Below are positions 35,331 through 44,206 of a stretch of DNA of 64,000 nucleotides, in pieces; within the stretch, counting starts at the first letter, position 1, and the number at the start of each line of letters is the position of its first letter. Position numbers and translations under genes: made by a program. Origin of the DNA: Oscillatoriales cyanobacterium (lineage in GTDB: Bacteria > Cyanobacteriota > Cyanobacteriia > Cyanobacteriales > Microcoleaceae); the NCBI GenBank assembly GCA_004294385.1, contig REAP01000028.1, positions 1-64,000 of the forward strand, in the 5' to 3' direction. Under the pieces are notes generated by a model. The model was not told the DNA's origin, did not search any database, and saw only the letters and a list, made by a program, of their open reading frames with translations.

Positions 35331-35656
35331 TCAATTCCGGTTGCACCGGAATGATATAGCTTTAATCCTCCATCAGCAGTCGGAGTCCGTAAAGTTTGCA
35401 ACAGTTGTGCTTGTTCCACAACAGAGAGTAAAGGTTGAGTACCCGGATGTTGATGGCGTTTGTCTTTCAACCCATTTGCACCTAATTGGTTATAACGACG
35501 AACTAAGCGATATATAGAGTTACGGCAGTAACCCGTGACATCCGCGACATCTTCTGTGACTCGTCCAGTCGCCAAAAGCCAAATTATTTGGTAGCGCGTC
35601 CCTCGTTGCGCTCTTGACGCTCTTTCAGTATATCATTCCGGTGCAACCGGAATTGA
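35331..35656 (-). mobile_element. Internally deleted IS630-family copy
   Basis: 326 bp with the same ends as the copy at 23865-24706 and TA on both sides (35329-35330, 35657-35658). Only the helix-turn-helix part of the transposase remains (frame from 35575, GRVTEDVADVTGYC, then YNQLGANGLKDKRHQ); the rest is deleted and the frame runs into the left end. It closes the right side of the island. Confidence 0.85.
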
Positions 35657-35760
35657 TATGAATCCTTGCTGGGCAAATAGTAAAATGGGAAATTGGCAAA
35701 AATGCGATCGACAATAGTTAAAATCAACTAGCCATTGCCAATTTCCCGTTCCCAAACCCT

Positions 35761-36786
35761 ATGTCTCGCTCCAAAGCCCTACAATCTTACATTGTTGTCC
35801 GCCTACTCCTAGCACCGCTGATGTTGTGGACAATCACCACAGCCGTGTTTTTGCTACTGCGGGCCACCCCAGGCGACCCCATCGATGCCATTCTCGGCTC
35901 ACGAGCACCCGCAGCCGCCAAAGCAGCAATGCGAACCCAACTAGGCCTCGACGCACCCCTATGGCAACAATATCTCAAATACATTCAAGACTTGTTTAGT
36001 TTAAATTTAGGAACCTCCATCACCACTCGCGGACAAACCGTGTGGCAAATTATCGGAGACAACTTTCCCGCCACCGTGGAATTAGCAGTTTGTAGCATGG
36101 CTATAGCTTTAATTGTTGGCATCAGTATCGGTTCCTTAGCAGCATCTCGCCCCAACACTATTTTCGATGCCGCAGGTCGTTTGTTTGGCATCATCACTTA
36201 CTCCCTACCCGCTTTTTGGGCAGGCATGGTATTACAATTAATTTTCTCAGTGCAATTAGGTTGGTTTCCCTTGGGGACTCGTTTTCCAGTGACATTAACA
36301 GCGCCCGAAGGTTACACTGGACTTTACACAATAGATAGTCTTCTGAGTGCTAACTTTGGTCAATTTCTAATTTCTTTACATTATTTAGCACTTCCTAGTT
36401 TGACCTTGGGTATTCTTTTGAGTGGCATTTTCGAGCGCATTGTCAGAGTTAATTTGAAACAAACTTTACAAGCAGATTATGTCGAAGCAGCTAGAGCGAG
36501 AGGCATTCCAGAATTGCAGATTTTATGGAGTCATGCTCTCAAAAATGCTCTGATTCCCGTGATTACAGTTTTGGGATTAACCTTTGCCGCACTGTTGGGC
36601 GGCGCTATTTTAACAGAAGTGACTTTTTCGTGGCCTGGATTGGCAAATCGACTTTATGAAGCGATTAGTTTGCGGGACTATCCAACTGTACAAGGAATTG
36701 TGGTATTTTTTGCGGGAATTGTCGTGGTTGCTAGCATTGCCATTGATATTTTGAATGCCTACATTGATCCGCGAATTCGTTACTAA
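35761..36786 (+). CDS. Peptide/nickel-type ABC transporter permease (DppB-like)
   Basis: 341 residues, about six membrane helices, with the N-terminal pattern of DppB/OppB permeases (VFLLLRATPGDPIDAILG; LGLDAPLWQQYLKYI) and the EAA loop YVEAARARGIPELQILWSHA. It ends WPGLANRLYEAISLRDYPTV...NAYIDPRIRY, also typical. Such permeases need a DppC-type partner, ATPases and a binding protein; none is adjacent. It probably assembles with subunits encoded elsewhere. Confidence 0.88.
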   Translation: MSRSKALQSYIVVRLLLAPLMLWTITTAVFLLLRATPGDPIDAILGSRAPAAAKAAMRTQLGLDAPLWQQYLKYIQDLFSLNLGTSITTRGQTVWQIIGDNFPATVELAVCSMAIALIVGISIGSLAASRPNTIFDAAGRLFGIITYSLPAFWAGMVLQLIFSVQLGWFPLGTRFPVTLTAPEGYTGLYTIDSLLSANFGQFLISLHYLALPSLTLGILLSGIFERIVRVNLKQTLQADYVEAARARGIPELQILWSHALKNALIPVITVLGLTFAALLGGAILTEVTFSWPGLANRLYEAISLRDYPTVQGIVVFFAGIVVVASIAIDILNAYIDPRIRY

Positions 36787-36814
36787 AACTGCCTAAAGAA
36801 GAGTAAGATTAAAT

Positions 36815-36889
36815 GAACCGCGAAGGCGCGAAGAACGCGAAGGAAGAAGATTTAGTTCTTCTTTCGTGTTCTTCGTGTCTTCGCGGTTT
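36815..36889. repeat. Imperfect ~34-bp stem of the CGCGAAGGCGCGAAG family
   Basis: AACCGCGAAGGCGCGAAGAA... is followed by its inverse ending GTCTTCGCGGTTT. The left arm type is also found at 18830. Confidence 0.75.
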
Positions 36890-36890
36890 A

Positions 36891-36919
36891 ATCATTCTGG
36901 TGTAACCGGAATCGATATG
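36891..36919. mobile_element. Solo IS630-end relic
   Basis: ATCATTCTGGTGTAACCGGA and the following bases match the right end of the two IS630 copies with about three mismatches. No element body is attached. Confidence 0.6.
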
Positions 36920-36999
36920 ACTCCCTTTTTAGGAAGAGGACAATTTCTAGTTTCTGGGCAATACTGAGAAAATACAGTTGAATAGTTGAGGTAAAAACG

Positions 37000-37572
37000 A
37001 TGAGATTGTTACCGACAATAGTAGCTCTATCCGCTGTCTTGACTCCACTGATGGCAGAAGCCGCTTTTAGCCTTCCCATGCCCAGAACAGCCGACTTTCC
37101 TAGAGCCTCAAATCCTGAAGTAAACGTACCAGTTTGCTACATTGAAACCTCAAGCGGTACAACTTTTGATTTAGTTAGTTTGTGTGGTAGCAATACTGCG
37201 CCCGCAGCTACTAATAACCGTGATGCGGGTACTGCGAATCCCAATGCAGCCAATCCGCCGACTCCCAACCCCAATGGTATTAGCAGAGATGCAGTCGGTA
37301 CTCCGATAACTACTCCTGCGAATACAAATCCCAATAATCCGAATAATCCGAATAATCTCAATCCCGGAACTCCTCCAAACACAAATCCCAATAATCCGAA
37401 TAATCTCAATAATCCGAATAATCTCAATCCCGGAACTTCCCCCAATACCAATCCCAATAATGTCAATCCTGGAAGTTCACCCACTACCAATCCCGGAACT
37501 TCCCCAAATACCAATCCCAATAACAATTTGTCTCCTAACAATGGAACTGGCAACGGCACTGGCACTTTTTGA
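37000..37572 (+). CDS. Exported Asn/Pro-repeat protein
   Basis: 190 residues: a signal peptide (MRLLPTIVALSAVLTPLMAE, cleavage near AEA-AFS), a ~45-residue non-repetitive part with two cysteines (VPVCYIETSSG, VSLCGSN), then a low-complexity C-terminal half of NPN, PNNPNN, NPGT and PNTNP repeats. The DNA repeat is ordered in ~9-12-bp units, so the number of units probably varies by slippage. A surface or matrix protein is plausible. Not recognised as a named family. Confidence 0.6.
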   Translation: MRLLPTIVALSAVLTPLMAEAAFSLPMPRTADFPRASNPEVNVPVCYIETSSGTTFDLVSLCGSNTAPAATNNRDAGTANPNAANPPTPNPNGISRDAVGTPITTPANTNPNNPNNPNNLNPGTPPNTNPNNPNNLNNPNNLNPGTSPNTNPNNVNPGSSPTTNPGTSPNTNPNNNLSPNNGTGNGTGTF

Positions 37573-37637
37573 TCTGACAGAAATAGGTTAAGCTAAGATA
37601 TTGAAGTGGCCGATGCGATCGCACTTGAGGATATCTC

Positions 37638-38675
37638 ATGTCAAACTTAGTTCAACGCCTAGAAATCACCGCCCATCCCCAACTCGAAAAATCCCTCGGC
37701 TACCGAGGCGATAATCGCTGGATAGCTTGGCGCTGGGAACCGGAAATCGACCAACTTATTTGCAGCGATGGCAAAATAGTCTCGACTGGCAACAATTTGG
37801 CTTGGTTGGTCTTCTTACAGCACGACTTAGTTCAGCCTGTCTTAGAAGATTATAACCTCGGTAAGGGCGATCGGCATTCGCTGCTTTTAGACAGACAAAG
37901 TAGAAACCTCTACATTGGCGAAGGGAATGAAATCCAAAATCTGCTAGAACAGCCAGAAAGTTTGGTATTATTGACTTGTCTCGATCGCAAATTTGGCGAA
38001 ACATGGCAACAAAAGCTAGCTAAAACCACCAAATCCGACCATTTTCGCCACTTCATAAATCTAATTCCAGTCAGTATTGTAGCAACATTAATCGGTGCTT
38101 TAGCCGTAGGAACAGGAATGTGGGTAGTACCCGCCGCGCAGCAGAAACTCACCCAAAAAAATGCTCCAACTTCTCCCATGAGTTTTGAAGCTAACTGCTA
38201 TCTTGGTAATTCCTACAAATTTTCATCCCATGTCGGTTCCTTAACTGGAAACAAAGAACTACACTTAATAGCCGCTTACGAAGCTACTTTGCCGCAAGAC
38301 AATGGAAATCCATCCAAAAATACGATCGCAGTCAAAGTACAACGCCAAAACAAACCAATAATTCTCGCACTTTCCGCCTACGCATCCATCAACTGGAAAG
38401 TCACCATAGAACCAGGTGCTGTTATCGAAAAAATCATTATTAGCGGATACGAAAAGCAAACTATTTCTGGAGTTACTGGAATTCCCATCGAAGAATATAG
38501 CAGCTATAAAGGAACTGGAAAAAGCCTTAGCGATGGCAACTTTATGTACCAGTGGGAATCCACTGCCGATAGTAGCAATAGCTCATCAATAGTCACCAAA
38601 TTAGAACAAATCAGTCAAACAAATTTAACTTCTTTTCAAGGATGTTATAGAGGTACGAGTTTTATGATTAAGTAA
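37638..38675 (+). CDS. Membrane-anchored protein of unknown function
   Basis: 345 residues. Residues 1-135 are soluble, with SLGYRGDNRWIAWRWEPEID and LLLDRQSRNLYIGEGNE, then a single membrane segment (IPVSIVATLIGALAVGTGMW, ~143-162) and a C-terminal extracytoplasmic part with two cysteines (EANCYLGNS, FQGCYRGT). The topology suggests a bitopic sensor or adaptor. No catalytic motif is visible. It stands 65 bp after the Asn/Pro-repeat protein on the same strand and may be co-transcribed. Confidence 0.5.
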   Translation: MSNLVQRLEITAHPQLEKSLGYRGDNRWIAWRWEPEIDQLICSDGKIVSTGNNLAWLVFLQHDLVQPVLEDYNLGKGDRHSLLLDRQSRNLYIGEGNEIQNLLEQPESLVLLTCLDRKFGETWQQKLAKTTKSDHFRHFINLIPVSIVATLIGALAVGTGMWVVPAAQQKLTQKNAPTSPMSFEANCYLGNSYKFSSHVGSLTGNKELHLIAAYEATLPQDNGNPSKNTIAVKVQRQNKPIILALSAYASINWKVTIEPGAVIEKIIISGYEKQTISGVTGIPIEEYSSYKGTGKSLSDGNFMYQWESTADSSNSSSIVTKLEQISQTNLTSFQGCYRGTSFMIK

Positions 38676-38745
38676 AAATTAAAAGTATTCGTGGCGACAG
38701 ATTAAAACCATCGTCTTAAAACCGCAAAACCCACCATATTCATAA

Positions 38746-38849
38746 TATAGCAATCCTAAATCATTTGTGAATTTCCTACTCCCTCCCCGAACTCGCGGGG
38801 AGGGTTGGGGTGGGGTAAAAATATTTACGACTCATTTAGGATTGCTATA
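38746..38849. mobile_element. 104-bp MITE-like repeat
   Basis: Ends TATAGCAATCCTAAAT and its exact inverse at 38834-38849. The inside has the hairpin CTCCCCGAACTCGCGGGGAG. No coding frame. It lies in the convergent space before the methyltransferase gene. Confidence 0.8.
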
Positions 38850-38922
38850 GTAGCTGGTAGCTTGAATTAGTCTGCGGAGGTAGACTTTGTTTGTGTAGTT
38901 TGACCGCCGAATTATCTAATGA

Positions 38923-39678
38923 TTAAGATTTTTTCTGAAACACCATCAAATGCTGCTGAGGTAACATCTCTTTAGTTTCCTGCCAAACTAAACCCACCGC
39001 AGCCATTTCTTTTTTCACCTGCTTTTGGGTCATTTTGTGCAAACCTTTAATGGGAAGCATCGGGTTTTCTCCTCGGTACTCAATAGATACTGTACGTCCT
39101 CCCGGTTTCAGCGCTTTCACAATTCCTTGCATCATTTCCCTAGGGTATTCAAATTCGTGATAAGCATCGACCATAACAACTAAGTCTACACTGTTTTCCG
39201 GCAAATTCGGGTTAGTCATAGTACCCAAAACTGGCTCAACATTGCTGATGTTTCTCTCAATCTTATTCAACTCTACAAATTTCAGCATTTCCGGCTGAAC
39301 ATCAACAGCCAAAACTTTTCCTTGTGGAACTAATGGTGCAATCCGAAAGCTAAAATATCCGGTTCCCGCCCCAATATCTGCGACAATATCAGTTGGTTTC
39401 AAATCGAGATTGTTCACCAATCTAGTTGATTTTTCTTCCATGCCGCGAGAAGGTCTCTCCAGCCAGCCAGCGCCTTGATATCCCATGACTTTGGCAATTT
39501 CTCGACCCATATAAAACTTGCCTATTCCGTCTGGATTATGGATAGTTCGATGCTGATAAATATTGTTGTTGCTGGCAATTTCACCTGCACTTGCTGCACA
39601 GATATTGAGCGGCAACAGGCAAATGATTGCTAAGACAATTGCTGCTATTGATTGAATAACTTGTATGGTATTTTTCAC
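38923..39678 (-). CDS. Exported class I SAM-dependent methyltransferase
   Basis: 251 residues with an N-terminal hydrophobic export-like segment (IAAIVLAIICLLPLNICAAS, ~11-30), unusual for a SAM enzyme. The SAM site is IVADIGAGTGYFSFRIA; the strand-2 acid is VLAVDVQPEM, and post-motifs VDLVVMVDAYHEFEYP and ALKPGGRTVSIEY fit a small-molecule methyltransferase. If the segment is an anchor, the enzyme would face the cytoplasm or need imported SAM. Substrate unknown. Confidence 0.75.
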   Translation of the reverse strand: MKNTIQVIQSIAAIVLAIICLLPLNICAASAGEIASNNNIYQHRTIHNPDGIGKFYMGREIAKVMGYQGAGWLERPSRGMEEKSTRLVNNLDLKPTDIVADIGAGTGYFSFRIAPLVPQGKVLAVDVQPEMLKFVELNKIERNISNVEPVLGTMTNPNLPENSVDLVVMVDAYHEFEYPREMMQGIVKALKPGGRTVSIEYRGENPMLPIKGLHKMTQKQVKKEMAAVGLVWQETKEMLPQQHLMVFQKKS

Positions 39679-39724
39679 AATAATTCTATAGAGTTAGGTT
39701 GAAATTGGTAAGTCCTGTGAAAAT

Positions 39725-40744
39725 TTAATTGACAGCGGACTCTAACAATCTAATTGTACCAGAGTTAGCATCAATTTCAACTTCTTGACCGATCGGCAAA
39801 GTAAACTTATCGCGAATATGACCGATCGCAGAACCGTACCAAGCAGGAATCCTCAACGGACGGATGCGATCGGACAACACTTGAGTTAACGTTAGAGATT
39901 CCTGGGGTTTTTCGGCATCGCACCTGGTACATTGTCCAAAAACAAAGCCGGATATCTTATCCAAAATACCAGCTAATTTTAGTTGAGTCAACATTCGATC
40001 GATGCGATAAACCTCTTCGCTAACTTCCTCAATAAACAAAATACTTTTTTCCCAATCCGGTAGATAAACCGAGCCAATCATAGTTGATATTACAGAGAGA
40101 TTACCACCGATGAGTTTTCCCCTAGCTTTTCCTTCCCTAATAATTTCAATATCCATTTTTTGAGGGTTTTGCAAAGTCGCAGCACGTCCATCAAACAAAA
40201 CTTGCTTGAGATAATCTACCGTAAAACTACTCCAATTCGACACACCCAACGGCCCATGAAATGTCACCAAATTAGTTTTAGTATGAATAGCTAATAAGAG
40301 TGCTGTCACATCGCTGAAACCAATAATAATTTTGGGATTATTGCGGATTATGTTATAATCCAAAAGTGGCAAAATCCGACCGCATCCCCAGCCGCCCATC
40401 CCTGTGAAAATAGCTTGCACTGAGGAGTCGGCAAAGGCGGCATTGACATCGGCAGCCCGATCGCCATCTTTACCCGCCAAATAGCCGTAGCGGTCATAAA
40501 AATGCTTTCCCAGCTTAACTTTCAAACCTAATTGATCCGCAGCTTTAAAAAACGGCTGAATTTCTTTCTCGTAGCTGAAGGCCGCTGGATTGATCAGAGC
40601 AATAGTATCGCCGATTTGTAGACGACGTGGCAATATCGTAGCCTGGGATTGTGGTAAAATTTGGGATTGTGCGATCGGCAATAATTGACTCCCAATAGCA
40701 GTGAGTCCAAAAGTTCTGATTAGATAACGGCGGGGTATAACCAT
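39725..40744 (-). CDS. LD-carboxypeptidase, peptidase family S66
   Basis: 339 residues from ATG 40744 (MVIPRRYLIRTFGLTAIGSQ, an Arg-Arg export signal); the frame continues upstream but through a GGAAGAA repeat. Family S66 motifs: GMGGWGCGRILP, the Ser nucleophile in GFSDVTALLLA, the Glu in ILFIEEVSEEVYRIDR, and the His in YGSAIGHIRDKFTLP. LD-carboxypeptidases trim the tetrapeptide of muropeptides during wall recycling; MccF-type relatives cleave microcin C. Export suggests a wall role. Confidence 0.85.
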   Translation of the reverse strand: MVIPRRYLIRTFGLTAIGSQLLPIAQSQILPQSQATILPRRLQIGDTIALINPAAFSYEKEIQPFFKAADQLGLKVKLGKHFYDRYGYLAGKDGDRAADVNAAFADSSVQAIFTGMGGWGCGRILPLLDYNIIRNNPKIIIGFSDVTALLLAIHTKTNLVTFHGPLGVSNWSSFTVDYLKQVLFDGRAATLQNPQKMDIEIIREGKARGKLIGGNLSVISTMIGSVYLPDWEKSILFIEEVSEEVYRIDRMLTQLKLAGILDKISGFVFGQCTRCDAEKPQESLTLTQVLSDRIRPLRIPAWYGSAIGHIRDKFTLPIGQEVEIDANSGTIRLLESAVN

Positions 40745-40767
40745 AGCGATTAAATTATTGGTGTTAT

Positions 40768-40810
40768 GGCAGAAGGAAGAAGGAAGAAGGAAGAAGGAAG
40801 AAGGAAGAAA
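40768..40810. repeat. GGAAGAA heptamer array
   Basis: About five to six tandem GGAAGAA units just upstream of the carboxypeptidase start. Confidence 0.85.
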
Positions 40811-40879
40811 ATTAATGGTTTTAGCCATTAAAAAGGTCTTAACCGTCTTGGTTGCTCCGATATAATTGTATAATAATAA

Positions 40880-40950
40880 TAGACATCTCCCATAATTCTT
40901 GTGGAACAGGCATCCTGCCTGTTCAAGATTGGCTGTTTGAGAGATGTCTA
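40880..40950. repeat. 71-bp inverted repeat with ACAGGC hairpin
   Basis: Ends TAGACATCTC and GAGATGTCTA enclose GTGGAACAGGCATCCTGCC, the hairpin module also present at 6.8, 21.1 and 22.5 kb. It lies in a divergent promoter region. Confidence 0.65.
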
Positions 40951-40986
40951 ATGTATGGTAGCTTAATTTAATTTTGCGATTATCCC

Positions 40987-42420
40987 ATGAAAACAGACAG
41001 TAAAACATCAGCTAAAAAATCTTGGGCAAAACCTTTTGCCTCTCCCGCTGCGGAGTTTCCCCTAACTCAGCTATCAGTGAAAAGTGGCAAAATCCCCCCA
41101 GGATTTCGCGGTACTCTCTACCGAAATGGCCCCGCACGTTTGCAACGGGATGGTGTTTCTGCGCGACATTGGTTTGATGGCGATGGTGCAATTTTAGCCG
41201 TACATTTTACCGATGTTGGTGCTGCTGCTGTCTATCGCTACGTGCAAACAGCGGCATATCAAGCTGAGGAAAAAGCTGATAAATTTCTCTATACTAATTA
41301 CGGGATGACAGCACCTGGCCCTGTTTGGTTGCGGTGGACTAAACGGATTAAAAATGCTGCAAATACTTCTGTTTTAGCTTTTCCAGATCGCCTTTTAGCA
41401 CTATGGGAAGGCGGCGTGCCTCACAGCCTCGATTTACAAACCTTAGAAACTATTGGTATAGATAACTTAGGAACCTTATCAGGAGAATTTAGCTATTCGG
41501 CTCACTGCAAACGTGACCCGATTAGTGGTAATATTTATAACTTTGGAGTTGTCCCTGGTGTCACTACCAAATTGAATGTTTATAAAAGTGATTCTACAGG
41601 CAAATTTACTCAAAAAGAAACTATTGCTTTGGATGGAATTCCTTTAATTCATGATTTTGTTTTAGCTGGAAAGTATTTGGTATTCTTTGTACCGCCAGTG
41701 CGACTCAAACTCTTACCTGTGTTAGCGGGAATTAGTAGTTATGGCGACTCTTTTGAATGGAAACCGGAATTAGGAACGCAGATATTAGTTGTTGATGCGG
41801 AAACTCTATCTCTAGTTAGTCGCAGCGAAACCGATCCTTGGTTTCAATGGCATTTTGCTAATGGTTTTGTCAAGGAAAATGGCGATGTGGCGGTAGATTT
41901 TGTACGCTTGGCTGATTTTCAAACTAATCAGCGATTGAAGGAAGTAGCGACAGGTGAAACGCAGACTCATGCGGAGGGAATTCTCTGTCGAGTGCATCTG
42001 AATCCGCAGACGGGGAAAGTTATAGCAACAGAAGAATTACTTGATCAACCTTGTGAGTTTCCGATTGTACCTGCTTCCGAAATTGGGCAAGCGTCGCGGT
42101 ATGTTTATCTAGCAATGTATCGACCTGATGTGGATATTGTAGCTGAACGTTATGGCGCGATCGCCCGTTTGGACACGCAAAACCGCAATCTCACAATTGC
42201 CGACTGCGGCGAAAATCGCTATCCCGCAGAACCCATCTACGTTCCAGATATTTCCTCAGACAAAGGTTGGATAGTAACAGTTGTTTATGACGGCAATTCT
42301 GATAAAAGCGAAGTCTGGATATTTGACAGTGACGGGCTAGATCGTGCTCCTATTTGTCAGCTAGAATTGCCTGGTGTCATACCTTTGGGCTTTCATGGTA
42401 CTTGGAAAAATACCGTATGA
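40987..42420 (+). CDS. Carotenoid cleavage oxygenase (RPE65/NCED family)
   Basis: 477 residues. The four iron-binding histidines are visible in SYSAHCKRDP, IPLIHDFVLAGK, WFQWHFANGF and PLGFHGTWKN. The N-terminus has the usual GTLYRNGPARLQRDG and HWFDGDGAI. The family cleaves carotenoids or apocarotenoids with oxygen; relatives in cyanobacteria include apocarotenoid 15,15'-oxygenases that make retinal. The exact bond is not deducible. Monocistronic; divergent from the carboxypeptidase gene. Confidence 0.88.
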   Translation: MKTDSKTSAKKSWAKPFASPAAEFPLTQLSVKSGKIPPGFRGTLYRNGPARLQRDGVSARHWFDGDGAILAVHFTDVGAAAVYRYVQTAAYQAEEKADKFLYTNYGMTAPGPVWLRWTKRIKNAANTSVLAFPDRLLALWEGGVPHSLDLQTLETIGIDNLGTLSGEFSYSAHCKRDPISGNIYNFGVVPGVTTKLNVYKSDSTGKFTQKETIALDGIPLIHDFVLAGKYLVFFVPPVRLKLLPVLAGISSYGDSFEWKPELGTQILVVDAETLSLVSRSETDPWFQWHFANGFVKENGDVAVDFVRLADFQTNQRLKEVATGETQTHAEGILCRVHLNPQTGKVIATEELLDQPCEFPIVPASEIGQASRYVYLAMYRPDVDIVAERYGAIARLDTQNRNLTIADCGENRYPAEPIYVPDISSDKGWIVTVVYDGNSDKSEVWIFDSDGLDRAPICQLELPGVIPLGFHGTWKNTV

Positions 42421-42981
42421 GCAAATTGTAAAGAAGTGTTGCGGAAGATTTATTAAAAATTGTTGCCGCTTTAGCTTCAAGTTGTTAAGGTGTGTGTAGA
42501 GAGCAAATCTTTATATATAGGAGGTGTAGAATTTATGCTCTACATTGCTCAAAAATCCTGTGTTTTTCCCCGGCGAATCGAATTCCCGGCTACACAGGAA
42601 AACACCGCCAATCATGGCGAATCTCCGATGAATTACCGGTGAACTTTCCGCAAATTCTCGGCGAATCTCCGGCGAATTCCCGGCAAATTCCCGGCGAATA
42701 GAATTCGCTGCTACACAAACAAAGTCCGCCTGCGCGGACTAAAGAAAGAGGGAAATTACGCCAACATTGGTATGATTTCTCACCTCATTCTTCCATCTCA
42801 GGTTTGTCTGCTTGAATGATGTTTACTGACCAGATTCGTGACCAATTTCTGGCAAATCAAAGTTTAGTTCAACTCACGCGCACGTTGGCGATTCAAAAGT
42901 TTTGAGTTAACTCCACAAAATTCATAACTCGCAACTTATAACTCCGTGTACGGTGAGGTTCAAATCCAGAGGGTTTAATCT
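42421..42981. repeat. Gene-free region with degenerate 11-bp GGCGAATTCCC repeats
   Basis: Between 42570 and 42705 short units of TCCGGCGAATC / CCCGGCGAATT are repeated about ten times, followed by GAATTCGCTGCTACAC and the hairpin AGTCCGCCTGCGCGGACT (42725-42742). The last ~200 bp before the SDR gene shows no further structure. No credible gene. Confidence 0.7.
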
Positions 42982-43806
42982 ATGCAGCTTCAAGGAAAAA
43001 CAGCCCTAGTTACAGGCGCTTCTCGCGGAATTGGGCGATCGATCGCCCTAGAATTAGCAAAACAAGGCATCAAACGTTTGTTGATTGTGGCACGCAACCG
43101 CCAGCAATTAATTGAATTGGCAGAGGAAATCGATGTTTTTGGTGTAGAAGTAGTGCCATTAGCCTTAGATTTAACTCAGTCTGTGGCGGTGAATATTGCG
43201 ATCGCCCAAGCTTGGCGAGATAACGGCCCAATTCACCTCCTAGTCAACTGTGCAGGTGTCGCACATCAAGCATCATTCTTGCGTTCCCCACTCCCATTAA
43301 TTCAGGAAGAAATCGCCTTGAATTTATTGGGAACCTACACAATTACCCGGTTAATAGCGAGGCGAATGGCCGCCCAAAAAGACGGAACAATTGTCAATGT
43401 TTCCAGCTTGATGGGCAAAATAGCCGCTCCTACAATGGCGACTTATTCTGCTACTAAATTTGCCATTTTAGGCTTTACCCAAGCTTTACGCAGCGAGTTA
43501 GCCGTCTACAATGTTCGAGTCACAGCATTGCTACCATCTCTCACAGATACCGACATGGTGCGAGACTTGGAGCAATTTCGTTGGGTAGTGCCCACAACTC
43601 CCGAAAAAGTTGCCCTAGCGCTGGTGGCGGGATTGCACAAAGACGCGCCGGAAATCTTGGTAGGATATCAAAGTCATTTAGCAGTTTGGTGCCACAGAAT
43701 TGCGCCTTGGTTGCTGGATTGTGTGTTGCGGATGGCGACTCCTGAACTTAGGGAGAAGTCGCAGCGCGATCGCAAATTGCGATCGGCTTTAGCTAGCGGG
43801 CGATAA
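42982..43806 (+). CDS. Short-chain dehydrogenase/reductase
   Basis: 274 residues. Cofactor loop TGASRGIGRSIAL (~10-22), NCAGVAHQ (~89-96), the catalytic Ser in VNVSSLMGKIA, and YSATKFAILGF (Tyr-x-x-x-Lys). ARNRQQLI after strand 2 suggests NADP(H). The C-terminal 60 residues extend past the core with a hydrophobic stretch (WCHRIAPWLLDCVLRM) that may touch the membrane. Substrate unknown. Followed by a hairpin terminator-like repeat. Confidence 0.88.
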   Translation: MQLQGKTALVTGASRGIGRSIALELAKQGIKRLLIVARNRQQLIELAEEIDVFGVEVVPLALDLTQSVAVNIAIAQAWRDNGPIHLLVNCAGVAHQASFLRSPLPLIQEEIALNLLGTYTITRLIARRMAAQKDGTIVNVSSLMGKIAAPTMATYSATKFAILGFTQALRSELAVYNVRVTALLPSLTDTDMVRDLEQFRWVVPTTPEKVALALVAGLHKDAPEILVGYQSHLAVWCHRIAPWLLDCVLRMATPELREKSQRDRKLRSALASGR

Positions 43807-43822
43807 ACTTTACAGAATACCC

Positions 43823-43855
43823 AAAGCCCCGACTTCTTCAAGAAGTTGGGGCTTT
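43823..43855. terminator. 15-bp hairpin after the SDR gene
   Basis: AAAGCCCCGACTTCT pairs with AGAAGTTGGGGCTTT (one G-T), loop TCA. It lies between convergent genes and may end both transcripts. Confidence 0.6.
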
Positions 43856-43873
43856 AAAAGAAGATCTGAAAAT

Positions 43874-44206
43874 TTATCCTACTGCAAATTCACTTAAATG
43901 CCGCATCATAGGAGGATCAAAACCCAGTATAATATCTTGTTTAGGAACTCCTAATTCTACGAGTTCATTGGCAATACCCACCTCAGTTCCATCCTGCTGA
44001 ATCCAGATTTTATTGTCGATAATATCGACGTGCAAAACCGGGCCATAGATTCGCCGCTGATTGCGCCAGCCCACATATACTAATTGATAGTGATCGCGAT
44101 CGGTATCAAAGATAGTTTGAGCCTGAATTCGCTCATCCCAAACCAGACTAGCGTGTTGGGAGAGCAGATTTTGGATGTGTTGCCGATAAAGGTCTACATT
44201 TGCCAT
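43874..44206 (-). CDS. xisI: XisI family protein
   Basis: 110 residues matching XisI over the full length: YRQHIQNLLSQHASL, FDTDRDHYQLVYVGW, HVDIIDNKIWIQQDGTEVGI, ELGVPKQDIILGFDPP. In Anabaena, XisH and XisI control excision of the fdxN element in heterocysts. The pair is widespread in non-heterocystous strains, where its role is unknown. Its start overlaps the end of xisH by 13 bases, so the two are coupled. Confidence 0.92.
   Translation of the reverse strand: MANVDLYRQHIQNLLSQHASLVWDERIQAQTIFDTDRDHYQLVYVGWRNQRRIYGPVLHVDIIDNKIWIQQDGTEVGIANELVELGVPKQDIILGFDPPMMRHLSEFAVG

Noticed and set aside
40745..41008. 88-residue extension of the LD-carboxypeptidase
   Set aside because: It runs through the GGAAGAA array and a palindromic repeat; the ATG at 40744 starts a proper export signal.
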